Shown here in pieces: positions 9,103-16,997 of a DNA stretch of 64,000 bases. The notes beneath the pieces are model-generated. The model had not been told where the DNA came from. It saw only the letters and a list, made by a program, of their open reading frames with translations, and did not search any database. The translations under genes and the position numbers were made by a program. Where the stretch lies: the NCBI RefSeq assembly GCF_015244745.1, contig NZ_JABCQI010000007.1, positions 124,001 to 188,000 on the forward strand, given 5' to 3'. Numbering within the stretch: position 1 is the stretch's first letter; each line of letters starts with the position of its first letter. This DNA comes from Gluconobacter cadivus (GTDB lineage: Bacteria > Pseudomonadota > Alphaproteobacteria > Acetobacterales > Acetobacteraceae).

Positions 9103-10086
9103 ATGAACCGTTATGAAGAAAAAATCGCGCGCATGCTGGCCGGTCAGGACGACCGTACGGATTTCATTCTCGCAGATGCCAAGGATTCCGACATGGCCGC
9201 GGGCGTCAGCGCCACAGGCCTGCGTCGCGACCCCAGACAGGGTCATTCCCGTTTCCGGACGCGCCGCGAATATGTCGACGTGATCCACGGCATCCTCCAG
9301 CAGGACATCGTGGACATCATGCTGACGTCGGCCTCCATTCTGGAGACCCTGATCGCGGAAGACGGCTTTGCCGGAACCCGGATCCAGTCCGCGATCCGGG
9401 CCAATGACACGACGGATCTGTGGCGCGGACGGGGTGGCTCCTACCAGTCCCAGAAATCCGTTCCTTTCCGCTCGGCATCGCTGAAAAAAGCGCAGACCAG
9501 CCTTGGCCTGTATTCCATGACCTTCAACGGCGACGCCGAACAGGACAGCTTTGCGCTGGAAGAATTCGCCCGCTTTCGGGAAGAAGCCGAAGAAAGCCGC
9601 TTTTCGTATTTCCTTGAGGTCTTCAATCCCAATGAAGGCCGGATCGCACAGGCGGATCGCGGCTTTTATCTGAACGACATGATTGTCCGCTGTCTGGCAG
9701 GTTTGCGGCGTGAAGAACGCCCCGTTTTCCTCAAGGTGCCCTTCAATGGCGCGGACGCCCTGAGCGAACTCTGTGCGTTCGACCCTTCCGTGATCGTGGG
9801 CATCATGGGGGGCAGCAGCGGAACAACGCGCGACTGTCTGGAACTGATCCATCAGGCGCAGTGCTGTGGTGCGCGCGCAGCGCTTTTCGGCCGCAAGATC
9901 GTGGATGCAGATGACCCGCTTCTGCTGATCGAGGCCATGCGCAGCGTGACCGACGGCGCGCTGTCGGCAAAAGAAGCAACACATCTCTATCATGAAAAAC
10001 TGGGCGCTCAGGGCGTACCGCCCCTCAGAGAGGCGGATCTGGATAGCGTAGTGACCGAAGCGGTCCTGCTGGAGCGCGCAGCGTAA
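9103..10086 (+). CDS. Aldolase-like protein of unknown function in tetrose operon
   Basis: The 327-residue protein is not firmly assigned. FILADAKDSDMAAGV near the N-terminus, the VDIMLTSASILETL strand, RFSYFLEVFNPNEG near 165 and RPVFLKVPFNGADAL near 210 look like successive strands of a TIM barrel, with a possible Schiff-base Lys in FLKV. GIMGGSSGTTRD and AALFGRKIVDADDP resemble phosphate-binding loops of class I (DhnA/LacD-like) aldolases. It sits exactly where EryC (xylose-isomerase superfamily) would be expected, but I see no xylose-isomerase-type metal motif. It may be a tetrulose-phosphate racemase/isomerase or an aldolase. It follows eryB by 3 bp, so it is certainly part of the operon. 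Confidence 0.6.
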   Translation: MNRYEEKIARMLAGQDDRTDFILADAKDSDMAAGVSATGLRRDPRQGHSRFRTRREYVDVIHGILQQDIVDIMLTSASILETLIAEDGFAGTRIQSAIRANDTTDLWRGRGGSYQSQKSVPFRSASLKKAQTSLGLYSMTFNGDAEQDSFALEEFARFREEAEESRFSYFLEVFNPNEGRIAQADRGFYLNDMIVRCLAGLRREERPVFLKVPFNGADALSELCAFDPSVIVGIMGGSSGTTRDCLELIHQAQCCGARAALFGRKIVDADDPLLLIEAMRSVTDGALSAKEATHLYHEKLGAQGVPPLREADLDSVVTEAVLLERAA

Positions 10087-10127
10087 CATTTTTATGTGAT
10101 TATAAAGCAGAGCGGGTTTCCCAAGAA

Positions 10128-10168
10128 TTCAGAAGAAAATCGCCCTCAAAGAGGATTTTTCTTCTGAA
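10128..10168 (+). terminator. Large intercistronic hairpin (attenuator, processing site or terminator)
   Basis: TTCAGAAGAAAATC (10128-10141) pairs with GATTTTTCTTCTGAA (10154-10168), a 14-bp stem with one bulge and a 12-nt loop. No U tract follows, so it is more likely a 3'-end stabilising/processing hairpin or an attenuator separating the first three genes from the isomerase/transport genes than a full terminator. Confidence 0.5.
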
Positions 10169-10186
10169 CTTCCTAAATTTTGTATC

Positions 10187-10207
10187 GTTACTTTTGGTAT
10201 TGGTAAC
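10187..10207 (+). promoter_or_regulatory. Possible operator/promoter dyad before isomerase genes
   Basis: GTTAC (10187-10191) and GTAAC (10203-10207) form an inverted repeat around an 11-bp AT-rich spacer, within an AT-rich 130-bp gap. This suggests a second promoter for the isomerase-transporter-kinase half of the cluster. The arms are short, so confidence is low. Confidence 0.3.
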
Positions 10208-10300
10208 TCTTTTATGTTATGCTTTAACGCTCAAGCTAACATATACCGGTCTGCAACACGGAGAATCGGGATGAACATTCAGCCTCTCGGAAGGTCGGAA

Positions 10301-11080
10301 ATGGATCAGGTCTGGATCGGAACGAGCTGGAAGATGAACAAGGGACCGGCCGAAGCCATCGCTTCAGCGCAGGCCCTTGAAGGATTTGTTCCGCCGCAGG
10401 GGATCCAGCCTTTCGTCATCCCGCCGTTCACGTCCCTGAAGGATGTCTGCACCGTGCTGGAAGACAGCGCCCTGATGGTGGGCGCGCAGAACATGCACTG
10501 GGAAGACAGCGGGTCCTGGACGGGCGAAGTCTCGCCGGAGATGATCCGGGACTGCGGCGCCTCGATGGTGGAAATCGGCCACTCCGAACGTCGCCAGCAT
10601 TTCGGCGAGACGGACTGGACCGTTAACCTGAAGGTTCACGCAGCCCTCCGTCACGGATTACGCCCGCTCATCTGCATCGGCGATACGCTGAACGAGTACG
10701 AGTTTGGCGTCTCGCACGAAACGCTGGCCCGGCAGACCAAAATCGCACTGCATGGCGTGGCGCGAAACGATCTGGCGCATGTCCTGATTGCCTATGAGCC
10801 GGTCTGGGCCATCGGAGCTTCCGGCCGCCCGGCGGACGCGGACTTCGTCTCGGATGTTCATACCCGCCTTCGAGGTGTCGTGCAGGACCTCGCAGGTGCA
10901 GAGGGTGCGCGCATCCCGCTGCTTTATGGCGGCAGCGTCTCGCGGGACAACATCCGCAGCTATGTCGGACTTGCGGATGTGGATGGTGTGTTCATCGGGC
11001 GGGCGGCCTGGAAGGCGACGGACTTCATGGCCCTCATCGACAGTGTGCGTGATCTGGTTTCGGACAAAATAGCGGCCTGA
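10301..11080 (+). CDS. eryH: TpiA2/EryH-like triose-phosphate-isomerase family tetrulose-phosphate isomerase
   Basis: This 259-residue TIM homologue keeps the catalytic Lys ([11 protein letters not shown]11), His (EIGHSERR, H94) and Glu ([10 protein letters not shown]166) and the phosphate loop LLYGGSVS. In the Lys motif, Asn of classical TIM (NWKMN) is replaced by Ser, as I recall for the TpiA2 group. TpiA2 was shown in Brucella to isomerise tetrulose 4-phosphate (renamed EryH), and LerI of mycobacteria is a relative. In-frame ATGs at 10214 and 10271 are alternatives; 10271 has GGAG at 10260-10263. I prefer 10301 because GGAAGG lies 6 bases upstream and the protein then begins as the family does. 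The adjacent rpiB-like gene supports the tetrose role over glycolytic TpiA. Confidence 0.78.
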   Translation: MDQVWIGTSWKMNKGPAEAIASAQALEGFVPPQGIQPFVIPPFTSLKDVCTVLEDSALMVGAQNMHWEDSGSWTGEVSPEMIRDCGASMVEIGHSERRQHFGETDWTVNLKVHAALRHGLRPLICIGDTLNEYEFGVSHETLARQTKIALHGVARNDLAHVLIAYEPVWAIGASGRPADADFVSDVHTRLRGVVQDLAGAEGARIPLLYGGSVSRDNIRSYVGLADVDGVFIGRAAWKATDFMALIDSVRDLVSDKIAA

Positions 11081-11109
11081 ACGGTCGCCTGAACGCAAGA
11101 ACAGGAAAA

Positions 11110-11598
11110 ATGACCATGCGTATTGCCATTGGTGGAGACAGCGCCGGAGAAGGCCTGGCGAGACTTCTGACCCAGCATCTCTCGACGCTTGGACGCCATG
11201 TCGTCGTCGACATGTCCCATCCCGAAGATGAACGGGCCGAACTGTATTCCGAACTGAGCGAGCGCGTGTCGCTGGCGGTTCTGAGCGGTGAATTCGACCG
11301 CGGCATTCTGTGCTGTGGAACCGGAATTGGCGTGTGCATTTCCGCCAACAAAATTCCCGGCATCCGAGCGGCGCTGACCCATGACACCTATTCCGCCGAA
11401 CGCGCGGCCCTGTCGAACAACGCGCATATCATCACCATGGGCGCGCGGGTGATCGGGCCGGAAGTGGCGAAGTCGATCGTGGAAGCCTGGCTGGCTTGCA
11501 CCTTCGATCCCACAAGTGCATCGGCGCGCAATATTGCCGGAATTGATGCACTCGGCAGGAAATACCGGCAGCCCGTCTCCGCGAATATGAGCTGCTGA
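11110..11598 (+). CDS. eryI: RpiB/EryI-like sugar-phosphate isomerase (D-erythrose-4-phosphate forming)
   Basis: A 162-residue RpiB/LacAB family isomerase. [12 protein letters not shown] at the N-terminus is the phosphate/substrate loop, and [16 protein letters not shown] holds the catalytic Cys at 69, equivalent to Cys66 of E. coli Rpi[33 protein letters not shown] matches the C-terminal family signature. In the erythritol pathway RpiB (EryI; DerI in mycobacteria) converts the D-tetrulose phosphate into D-erythrose 4-phosphate, which enters the pentose phosphate pathway. AGGA sits a few bases before the ATG, and an ATG two codons in is an alternative. A pure ribose 5-phosphate isomerase role is less likely beside the TpiA2-like gene. 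Confidence 0.8.
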   Translation: MTMRIAIGGDSAGEGLARLLTQHLSTLGRHVVVDMSHPEDERAELYSELSERVSLAVLSGEFDRGILCCGTGIGVCISANKIPGIRAALTHDTYSAERAALSNNAHIITMGARVIGPEVAKSIVEAWLACTFDPTSASARNIAGIDALGRKYRQPVSANMSC

Positions 11599-11652
11599 AA
11601 TAAAAACTTTTAGCCCGAACAGGTTCTGGCTGATTTTCGAAAGAACAGAGTT

Positions 11653-12585
11653 ATGAAAACGGCATTCGCTTTTGCCGCAATGCTGGCGGCTGCGCCAGTT
11701 CTGTCCTCCGGCGTCGCCTGTGCGGCGGAGAGTGGCGCGCCCCTGCATTTCGTTCTGATCCCCAAGACGGTCCATCCGTGGTTTGACAAAGCCATGACAG
11801 GGGCGAAGGCCGCTGGTGACATGATCACCAAAGCAACGGGCCGCCCGGTTGAAATCGAATATCGCGCGCCGCAGACGGCCGATGTGTCTTCGCAGAACGA
11901 CATTATCGAACGCGCTGTCGCGACCCATCCTGATGGCCTGATCCTCGATCTGCTGGATGAGAAGGGCAATCGCGCCGCCATGGACGAAGCAGCGGATCAG
12001 AAAATCCCGATGACGGTGTTCGACTCCCTGCCGCCCGAAGGCATGGACATCACGGCCGTCGGCGCGGATTTCTGCGAACAGGGCACTATGGCGGCCGAGC
12101 GGCTGGCGAACCTCGTTGGCAAGAAGGGTGAGGTTGCCATCATGATGGGTGTGCCCACAGCGCCAAATCATACGCTTCGGGCCGAGTGTGAAAAGAAGGT
12201 CTTTGCAAAATACCCCGACATGAAAGTCGTCGCGACGGGGATCGACAATGACAGCATCGAAACCGCACAGAAACAGGCCTCCGCCATCATGCAGGCCCAT
12301 CCGGATCTGGTGGGCTGGGTCGCCTGCGATGCCTCCGGGCCGGTGGGCATCGGACAGGCCATCCGCGAGGGCGGCAAGACCGGGAAAGTCAAAGAAGTCG
12401 GCCTCGACAACCTCAATGACATGATCCAGCTCATCAAGGACGGCGTAGCGGAATCTTCCGCCTCCAGCCGCCCCGAAATGCAGGGTTACTGGGCTGTCAT
12501 CTCTGCCTGGCAAAAAGCCATGGGACAGAAGACACCCAAATATATCGATACCGGAATTGATCTTCTGACCAGCAAAACCCTCTGA
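11653..12585 (+). CDS. Periplasmic sugar-binding protein of CUT2 ABC importer
   Basis: The 310-residue product has a Sec signal peptide (about 1-25, cleavage near ACA/AES). The mature part is a type I periplasmic binding fold: LHFVLIPKTVHPWFDKAMTGAKAA, GLILDLLDEKG, VFDSLPPEG, WVACDASGPVGIGQAIREGG. These match the ribose/galactose-binding (RbsB-like) family. It precedes the RbsA-like ATPase and RbsC-like permease and lies inside the tetrose operon. It therefore probably captures erythritol, erythrulose or another short polyol in the periplasm. Ligand identity is inferred only from neighbours. Confidence 0.85.
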   Translation: MKTAFAFAAMLAAAPVLSSGVACAAESGAPLHFVLIPKTVHPWFDKAMTGAKAAGDMITKATGRPVEIEYRAPQTADVSSQNDIIERAVATHPDGLILDLLDEKGNRAAMDEAADQKIPMTVFDSLPPEGMDITAVGADFCEQGTMAAERLANLVGKKGEVAIMMGVPTAPNHTLRAECEKKVFAKYPDMKVVATGIDNDSIETAQKQASAIMQAHPDLVGWVACDASGPVGIGQAIREGGKTGKVKEVGLDNLNDMIQLIKDGVAESSASSRPEMQGYWAVISAWQKAMGQKTPKYIDTGIDLLTSKTL

Positions 12586-12622
12586 CATCTTGCCGTACGA
12601 TCAGGACAAGGGAAACACGACC

Positions 12623-14128
12623 ATGACAATTCTTCAGATCGAAGCCGTACGGAAGACCTATCCCGGCGTGGTCGCACTCGATCATGTGGATCTGACGCTG
12701 GAGCCAGGGAAAATCCATATTCTCGCTGGCGAAAACGGTGCCGGAAAATCCACCCTGATCAAGGTCCTGACCGGCCTCGTCGCCCCTGATGAGGGCCGCG
12801 TCCTGATCGAAGGCGGAGACGCGCTGGCGGACCGCACTCTGTTTACGAAAGTCGCCTATGTCCCGCAGGAGCTGAGCCTTTTTGGTTCCATGACGGTGGC
12901 CGAGAACATGTTCATGCCGTTCGACCGCTCCGGGTTCGGCCATCTGACGGTCTCACGCCGTGCCATGGAAAAGGCTGCGGCAGACCTCATCCAGCGCTTC
13001 GGAATTCATGCAAAACCCGGCCATCTGGTGAACCGCATCAGCGTGCCGGACCAGCAGCTTCTTCAGATCGCGCGCGCGGCCTGCCGTGAGGAATTCAGGG
13101 TTCTCATCCTTGATGAACCGACCTCCTCGCTGACGGCGAACGAAACCGAGCATCTGTTCCGGATCATCCGCAGATTACGCGATGACGGCTGCGCGATCGT
13201 GTTTGTCTCCCACAAGATGGAAGAAATCTTTGAGCTGGGCGACACGGTAACGGTTCTGCGCAATGGCCGCAGCGTCGGCACCTACCCCATGCAGGGCATG
13301 ACGGAAGGGCACCTGATCCAGCTCATGTCCGGCAGCTCCGTCTCGTTGGAAGAGAAGTTCCAGCCGCGTTTCGCCGTCAGTGAAAACGACACCATCTTGA
13401 GCGCTAAACAGATTTCAGGACCGGGGTTTTCGGATGCCTCCTTCACCCTGCGCCGGGGCGAGATCCTTGGATTTGCGGGGCTTGTCGGCGCGGGCCGCTC
13501 CGAACTGATGCAGACGATTTTCGGCTATCATCGGGCGACATCCGGCCAGTGCTTCCTCGACGGAGAAGAAATCCCCCGTGGCCGCACGGACCGTGCCGTA
13601 GCGATGGGGATGGTTTACCTCTCCGAAGAGCGCAAACATCACGGCATTTTCCCGCTGCTCAGCGTGCGGGAAAATATCAGCCTCTCAGTTCTGGATCGCA
13701 TGCAGCGCGGCGGCATCATTTCCTCCCGGCGTGAAAATGACGTCGTGGCGGAGACGATCCAGCAGTTCGACGTCCGGACGTCCTCCGCGTCCAAAAAAAT
13801 CGTTCATCTGTCAGGCGGCAACCAGCAGAAGGCAATCATTGGACGCGCAATGGCCCGCAGGCCGCGCGTCCTGATTTTCGATGAACCCACCAAAGGGATC
13901 GATATCGGAACCAAGTTCCAGATTTACCGCATCATGCAGCAGCTTGCCGAAGAAGGCGTGGGGATCATCCTCGTTTCGTCCGAAATGACCGAGCTTCAGC
14001 GCTGCGCCTCGCGGATCATCACCATGTATTCCGGCCGGATCACGGGTTCGTTCGATCAGGCCACCACCGACGTCAACACGCTTGTCGGCGCGATCATCGG
14101 CGCCCCGGAGACCCGTCATGTCGCTTGA
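12623..14128 (+). CDS. CUT2 sugar ABC importer, duplicated ATP-binding subunit (RbsA-like)
   Basis: This 501-residue protein carries two fused ABC ATPase domains. Domain 1 has Walker A GENGAGKST, a signature-type stretch ISVPDQQLLQIARA (degenerate, as usual for RbsA) and Walker B LILDEPTSS. Domain 2 has GLVGAGRSE, signature LSGGNQQKAIIGRAM and LIFDEPTKGID. The architecture is diagnostic of carbohydrate uptake transporter class 2. I chose ATG 12623 over a TTG at 12590 because MTILQIEAVRKTYPG is the family start and AAGGGAAA lies upstream. Its end overlaps the permease start by 11 bp. It energises uptake of the operon's sugar. Confidence 0.9.
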   Translation: MTILQIEAVRKTYPGVVALDHVDLTLEPGKIHILAGENGAGKSTLIKVLTGLVAPDEGRVLIEGGDALADRTLFTKVAYVPQELSLFGSMTVAENMFMPFDRSGFGHLTVSRRAMEKAAADLIQRFGIHAKPGHLVNRISVPDQQLLQIARAACREEFRVLILDEPTSSLTANETEHLFRIIRRLRDDGCAIVFVSHKMEEIFELGDTVTVLRNGRSVGTYPMQGMTEGHLIQLMSGSSVSLEEKFQPRFAVSENDTILSAKQISGPGFSDASFTLRRGEILGFAGLVGAGRSELMQTIFGYHRATSGQCFLDGEEIPRGRTDRAVAMGMVYLSEERKHHGIFPLLSVRENISLSVLDRMQRGGIISSRRENDVVAETIQQFDVRTSSASKKIVHLSGGNQQKAIIGRAMARRPRVLIFDEPTKGIDIGTKFQIYRIMQQLAEEGVGIILVSSEMTELQRCASRIITMYSGRITGSFDQATTDVNTLVGAIIGAPETRHVA

Positions 14129-15137
14129 AACCACCCTCCCCGCCGCGCCGTCCAAGCCACCGAAACTGCCGCCCATGAAGGCTCTGGTGTCGCGTCTGGT
14201 GGGCAATCCGCTGGGCGGCGTCATCGCCGCGCTCGTCATCATTTTCGGGGCGTCCTGTGCGCTGTCGCCGCACTTCCTGACGTCCTTCAACATGATGATC
14301 ATCGCGCGTGCGCTGGCCTTTGTCGGGCTGGTCACGATCGGACAGTCCGTTCTCATGATCCTGGGCGAGCTTGACCTGTCCGTTGGTGCCATTGGTGGCC
14401 TGGCGGGTGTGGTCGGCGGCATTTTAATGGTGCAGCTTGGGCTGAACCCCTGGCTTTCGCTCGGGCTGTGCCTGCTGATGGGAGCCGGGTGCGGATTGCT
14501 GAACGGAGCGCTCATTACGCAACTCCGCCTGCACTCGCTGGTGCTGACGATCGGTATGGCTGGCGTTTATGGCGGCGCCAACCTCGTTGCGACCAAAGGC
14601 GTGGCCATTACGGGCATTCCCCGTGACATCTCCTTTCTCGGGCGTGGGCTCGTCATGGGTGTTCCCGTGCCGTTCGTCGTGCTTCTGGTGTGTCTGGCGG
14701 TTGTGGCGTTCGTCATGTTCCGCACGCCCGTCGGCCGCTACATCTACGCCATCGGCAGCAACCCGGACGCCGCCCGGATGCTGGGCATCCGCGTCAACGC
14801 CATCCGCATGGGCGCTTTTGCCCTCGCCGGGTTCCTGTCCGCCCTTGCCGGAATCCTGATGGTGGCCCGTCTGGGAACGGCCCAGCCTTCCATCGGTGAC
14901 ACATGGGTTCTCGCACCCATCGCCGCAGCCGTCATTGGCGGTGTCGCAACCACCGGCGGCATCGGCAGTCCGGTCGGAGCGGTTCTGGGTGCAGTCATCA
15001 TCGGCATGATCGAAGACATCATCGTCCTGTTCGGAATTTCGCCCTACTGGCAGTCGGTCGTCAGCGGCGGGATCGTTGTCCTCGCCATCTCCTTCGACGC
15101 ACTGGCCCGTCGTTACCTCAACCGTGATGCAGCCTGA
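14118..15137 (+). CDS. CUT2 sugar ABC importer permease (RbsC-like)
   Basis: A 339-residue inner-membrane permease with about 8-10 hydrophobic helices. The conserved GELDLSVGAIGGLAGV loop and the GSNPDAARMLGIRV motif are characteristic of the BPD_transp_2/RbsC family. The ATG at 14118 overlaps the upstream ATPase gene by 11 bp and has GGAG at 14107-14110; an in-frame upstream start would overlap further without benefit. One permease gene is present, so the transporter would hold a homodimeric channel with the double ATPase, as for ribose importers. Confidence 0.88.
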   Translation: MSLETTLPAAPSKPPKLPPMKALVSRLVGNPLGGVIAALVIIFGASCALSPHFLTSFNMMIIARALAFVGLVTIGQSVLMILGELDLSVGAIGGLAGVVGGILMVQLGLNPWLSLGLCLLMGAGCGLLNGALITQLRLHSLVLTIGMAGVYGGANLVATKGVAITGIPRDISFLGRGLVMGVPVPFVVLLVCLAVVAFVMFRTPVGRYIYAIGSNPDAARMLGIRVNAIRMGAFALAGFLSALAGILMVARLGTAQPSIGDTWVLAPIAAAVIGGVATTGGIGSPVGAVLGAVIIGMIEDIIVLFGISPYWQSVVSGGIVVLAISFDALARRYLNRDAA

Positions 15138-15173
15138 CGGTCCCGCTGCGGGACACGACTGGAGGAAAAACAC

Positions 15174-16931
15174 ATGACCAAGATCTGCGGCGACGCATCC
15201 AATTTCGCAATGTCAGCCCTTCGTGGGTTCAGCCTGATCCATCATGACCTTGTGCGCCTCGTCCGTGGCGGCGTTCTGCGGGCAAAACCCGGCCCCAAAG
15301 GCAAGGTCGCCGTCGTGCTGGGAGGCGGTTCGGGCCACTATCCCGCCTTTGCGGGCTATGTCGGCAAGGGCTTCGGCGATGCTGCCGTGGCAGGCGACAT
15401 TTTCGCATCCCCCTCTACGCAGGCCATCAAGAGCATCGCCCGACAGGCCGATCTCGGCGGAGGGATCATCCTCGGCTACGGCAACTACGCGGGCGATGTG
15501 CTCAATTTCGGGATTGCCGCCGACCGTCTGCGCGAAGAGGGCTATGACGTCCGCGTTCTGGCAACCGCCGATGACGTGGCCAGTTCGGACGCCTCCACCC
15601 GCGAACGCCGCCGGGGCATTGCGGGAGACCTACCGATTTTCAAGATCGTCGGGGCCGCTGCCGAAGCCGGACTGACGCTTGATGAGGTCGAGGAAGTCGC
15701 GCATCGCGTGAACCGTCAGACCTGCACCTTCGGCGTGGCTTTCGACGGCTGCACCCTGCCCGGCGAGACTGAAAAACTGTTTGAAGTTCCCAAGAACCGC
15801 ATGGCCCTAGGTTTGGGTGTTCACGGTGAGCCGGGAATTGATGAACAGGACGTCCCCAGCCCGGAAGCGCTGGCAAAAATCCTGTTCGACCGTCTGCTGG
15901 CCGAAATTCCCCACGAAGCGCCGCGACGTGTCGCTGTGCTACTGAACGGTCTGGGCAGCACCAAGCAGGAAGAGCTTTTCGTGCTGTGGAACGCGCTGGC
16001 GCCAATGTTCGAAAACGCCGGGCTAACCCTCGTGGCCCCACTGGTGGGCGAATATGTCACCAGTCTGGACATGGCGGGCTGTTCCCTGACTCTGACATGG
16101 CTCGACGAGGATCTTGAGGAGTACTGGCGCGCGCCAGTGGATTCCGCGGCCCTGCGCCATGACAAGTTAGTCGGGGACGGCGTGGCTGACCTTGCCGTCG
16201 AAGATGAGGCGACGATCGTCTATATGCGCTCCGCTACCGCAGCGGGCCGTCAGGGCGGGGCGTGTGTTGCGGATGTCATGGAAAATCTGGCGAAGATGCT
16301 GGCCGCCGAGGAATCCAGCTTGGGGCATATCGACGCCCTTGCTGGCGATGGCGACCATGGACAGGGCATGGCGCGCGGGTCCGCAGCATCAGCCCGCGCC
16401 GCCCGTAACGCAGCCAATGCCGGTGCCGGCCCGGCTACGGTTCTGGCCACGGCAGCCGATGCCTGGGCCGACCGTGCCGGGGGCACATCGGGTGCGCTCT
16501 GGGGAGAAGGTCTGCGGGCCTTCAGCACGGCGCTAGATGATGGCCGTCTGCCGAGTGCCGAACAGCTTTCGCAGGGCGCCCGCAACAGTATGGAGCGCAT
16601 CATGCTGCTCGGCAGGGCCAGGCCCGGCGACAAGACTCTCGTGGATGCCTTGGTCCCGTTTGTGGAAACGCTGGAGCGGGAACTGGCCGCGGGCCATGAG
16701 CTTGTCAAAGCCTGGATGGAAGGCGCAGAGGCCGCCTATCAGGCCGCGCAGGACACACGCAACCTGTTGCCCCGGATGGGACGGGCGAAAATGCACGGCG
16801 AACGGAGCAAGGGCCATCCCGATGCCGGTGCCCTGTCCCTCGCCCTCTGCGTACGTAGCGTTGGTAGGGACCTGAAAGCCGGAATGGCTGCCCAGCACGC
16901 ACACGATCTGCTGCACGACCTCAGGGCCTGA
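15174..16931 (+). CDS. Fused DhaK-DhaL ketose kinase, candidate L-erythrulose kinase
   Basis: This 585-residue ATP-dependent kinase joins a DhaK domain (about 1-330) to a DhaL domain (about 355-585). DhaK shows GGGSGHYPAFAG at 50-61 and the substrate-binding His (GLGVHGEPG, H217) that forms a hemiaminal with the ketose. DhaL shows the metal-binding DGDHG at 392-396 and DRAGGTSGALWG. GGAGGAAAAACAC precedes the ATG. This fused form phosphorylates dihydroxyacetone in many organisms; in mycobacteria a homologue (LerK) phosphorylates L-erythrulose to its 1-phosphate. Position beside EryH/EryI-like isomerases and an importer favours L-erythrulose, which acetic acid bacteria make from erythritol. 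This remains inference. Confidence 0.78.
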   Translation: MTKICGDASNFAMSALRGFSLIHHDLVRLVRGGVLRAKPGPKGKVAVVLGGGSGHYPAFAGYVGKGFGDAAVAGDIFASPSTQAIKSIARQADLGGGIILGYGNYAGDVLNFGIAADRLREEGYDVRVLATADDVASSDASTRERRRGIAGDLPIFKIVGAAAEAGLTLDEVEEVAHRVNRQTCTFGVAFDGCTLPGETEKLFEVPKNRMALGLGVHGEPGIDEQDVPSPEALAKILFDRLLAEIPHEAPRRVAVLLNGLGSTKQEELFVLWNALAPMFENAGLTLVAPLVGEYVTSLDMAGCSLTLTWLDEDLEEYWRAPVDSAALRHDKLVGDGVADLAVEDEATIVYMRSATAAGRQGGACVADVMENLAKMLAAEESSLGHIDALAGDGDHGQGMARGSAASARAARNAANAGAGPATVLATAADAWADRAGGTSGALWGEGLRAFSTALDDGRLPSAEQLSQGARNSMERIMLLGRARPGDKTLVDALVPFVETLERELAAGHELVKAWMEGAEAAYQAAQDTRNLLPRMGRAKMHGERSKGHPDAGALSLALCVRSVGRDLKAGMAAQHAHDLLHDLRA

Positions 16932-16940
16932 CAGCAAAGT

Positions 16941-16983
16941 CACCGATCATCGTCTCTTTTGCTTGGGCGGACGATGATCGGTG
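16941..16983. terminator. Strong hairpin between convergent operons
   Basis: CACCGATCATCGTC (16941-16954) is perfectly complementary to GACGATGATCGGTG (16970-16983), with a 15-nt loop. It lies between the stop of the DhaK-DhaL gene and the stop of the first sulfatase, so it probably ends transcription from both sides, although U tracts are weak. Confidence 0.65.
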
Positions 16984-16997
16984 TCCCCTTTCGTTGG

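Noticed and set aside
10960-12588. 542-codon minus-strand open frame across the RpiB-like and binding-protein genes
   Set aside because: It crosses two well-supported genes on the other strand and shows no recognisable domain or start signal.
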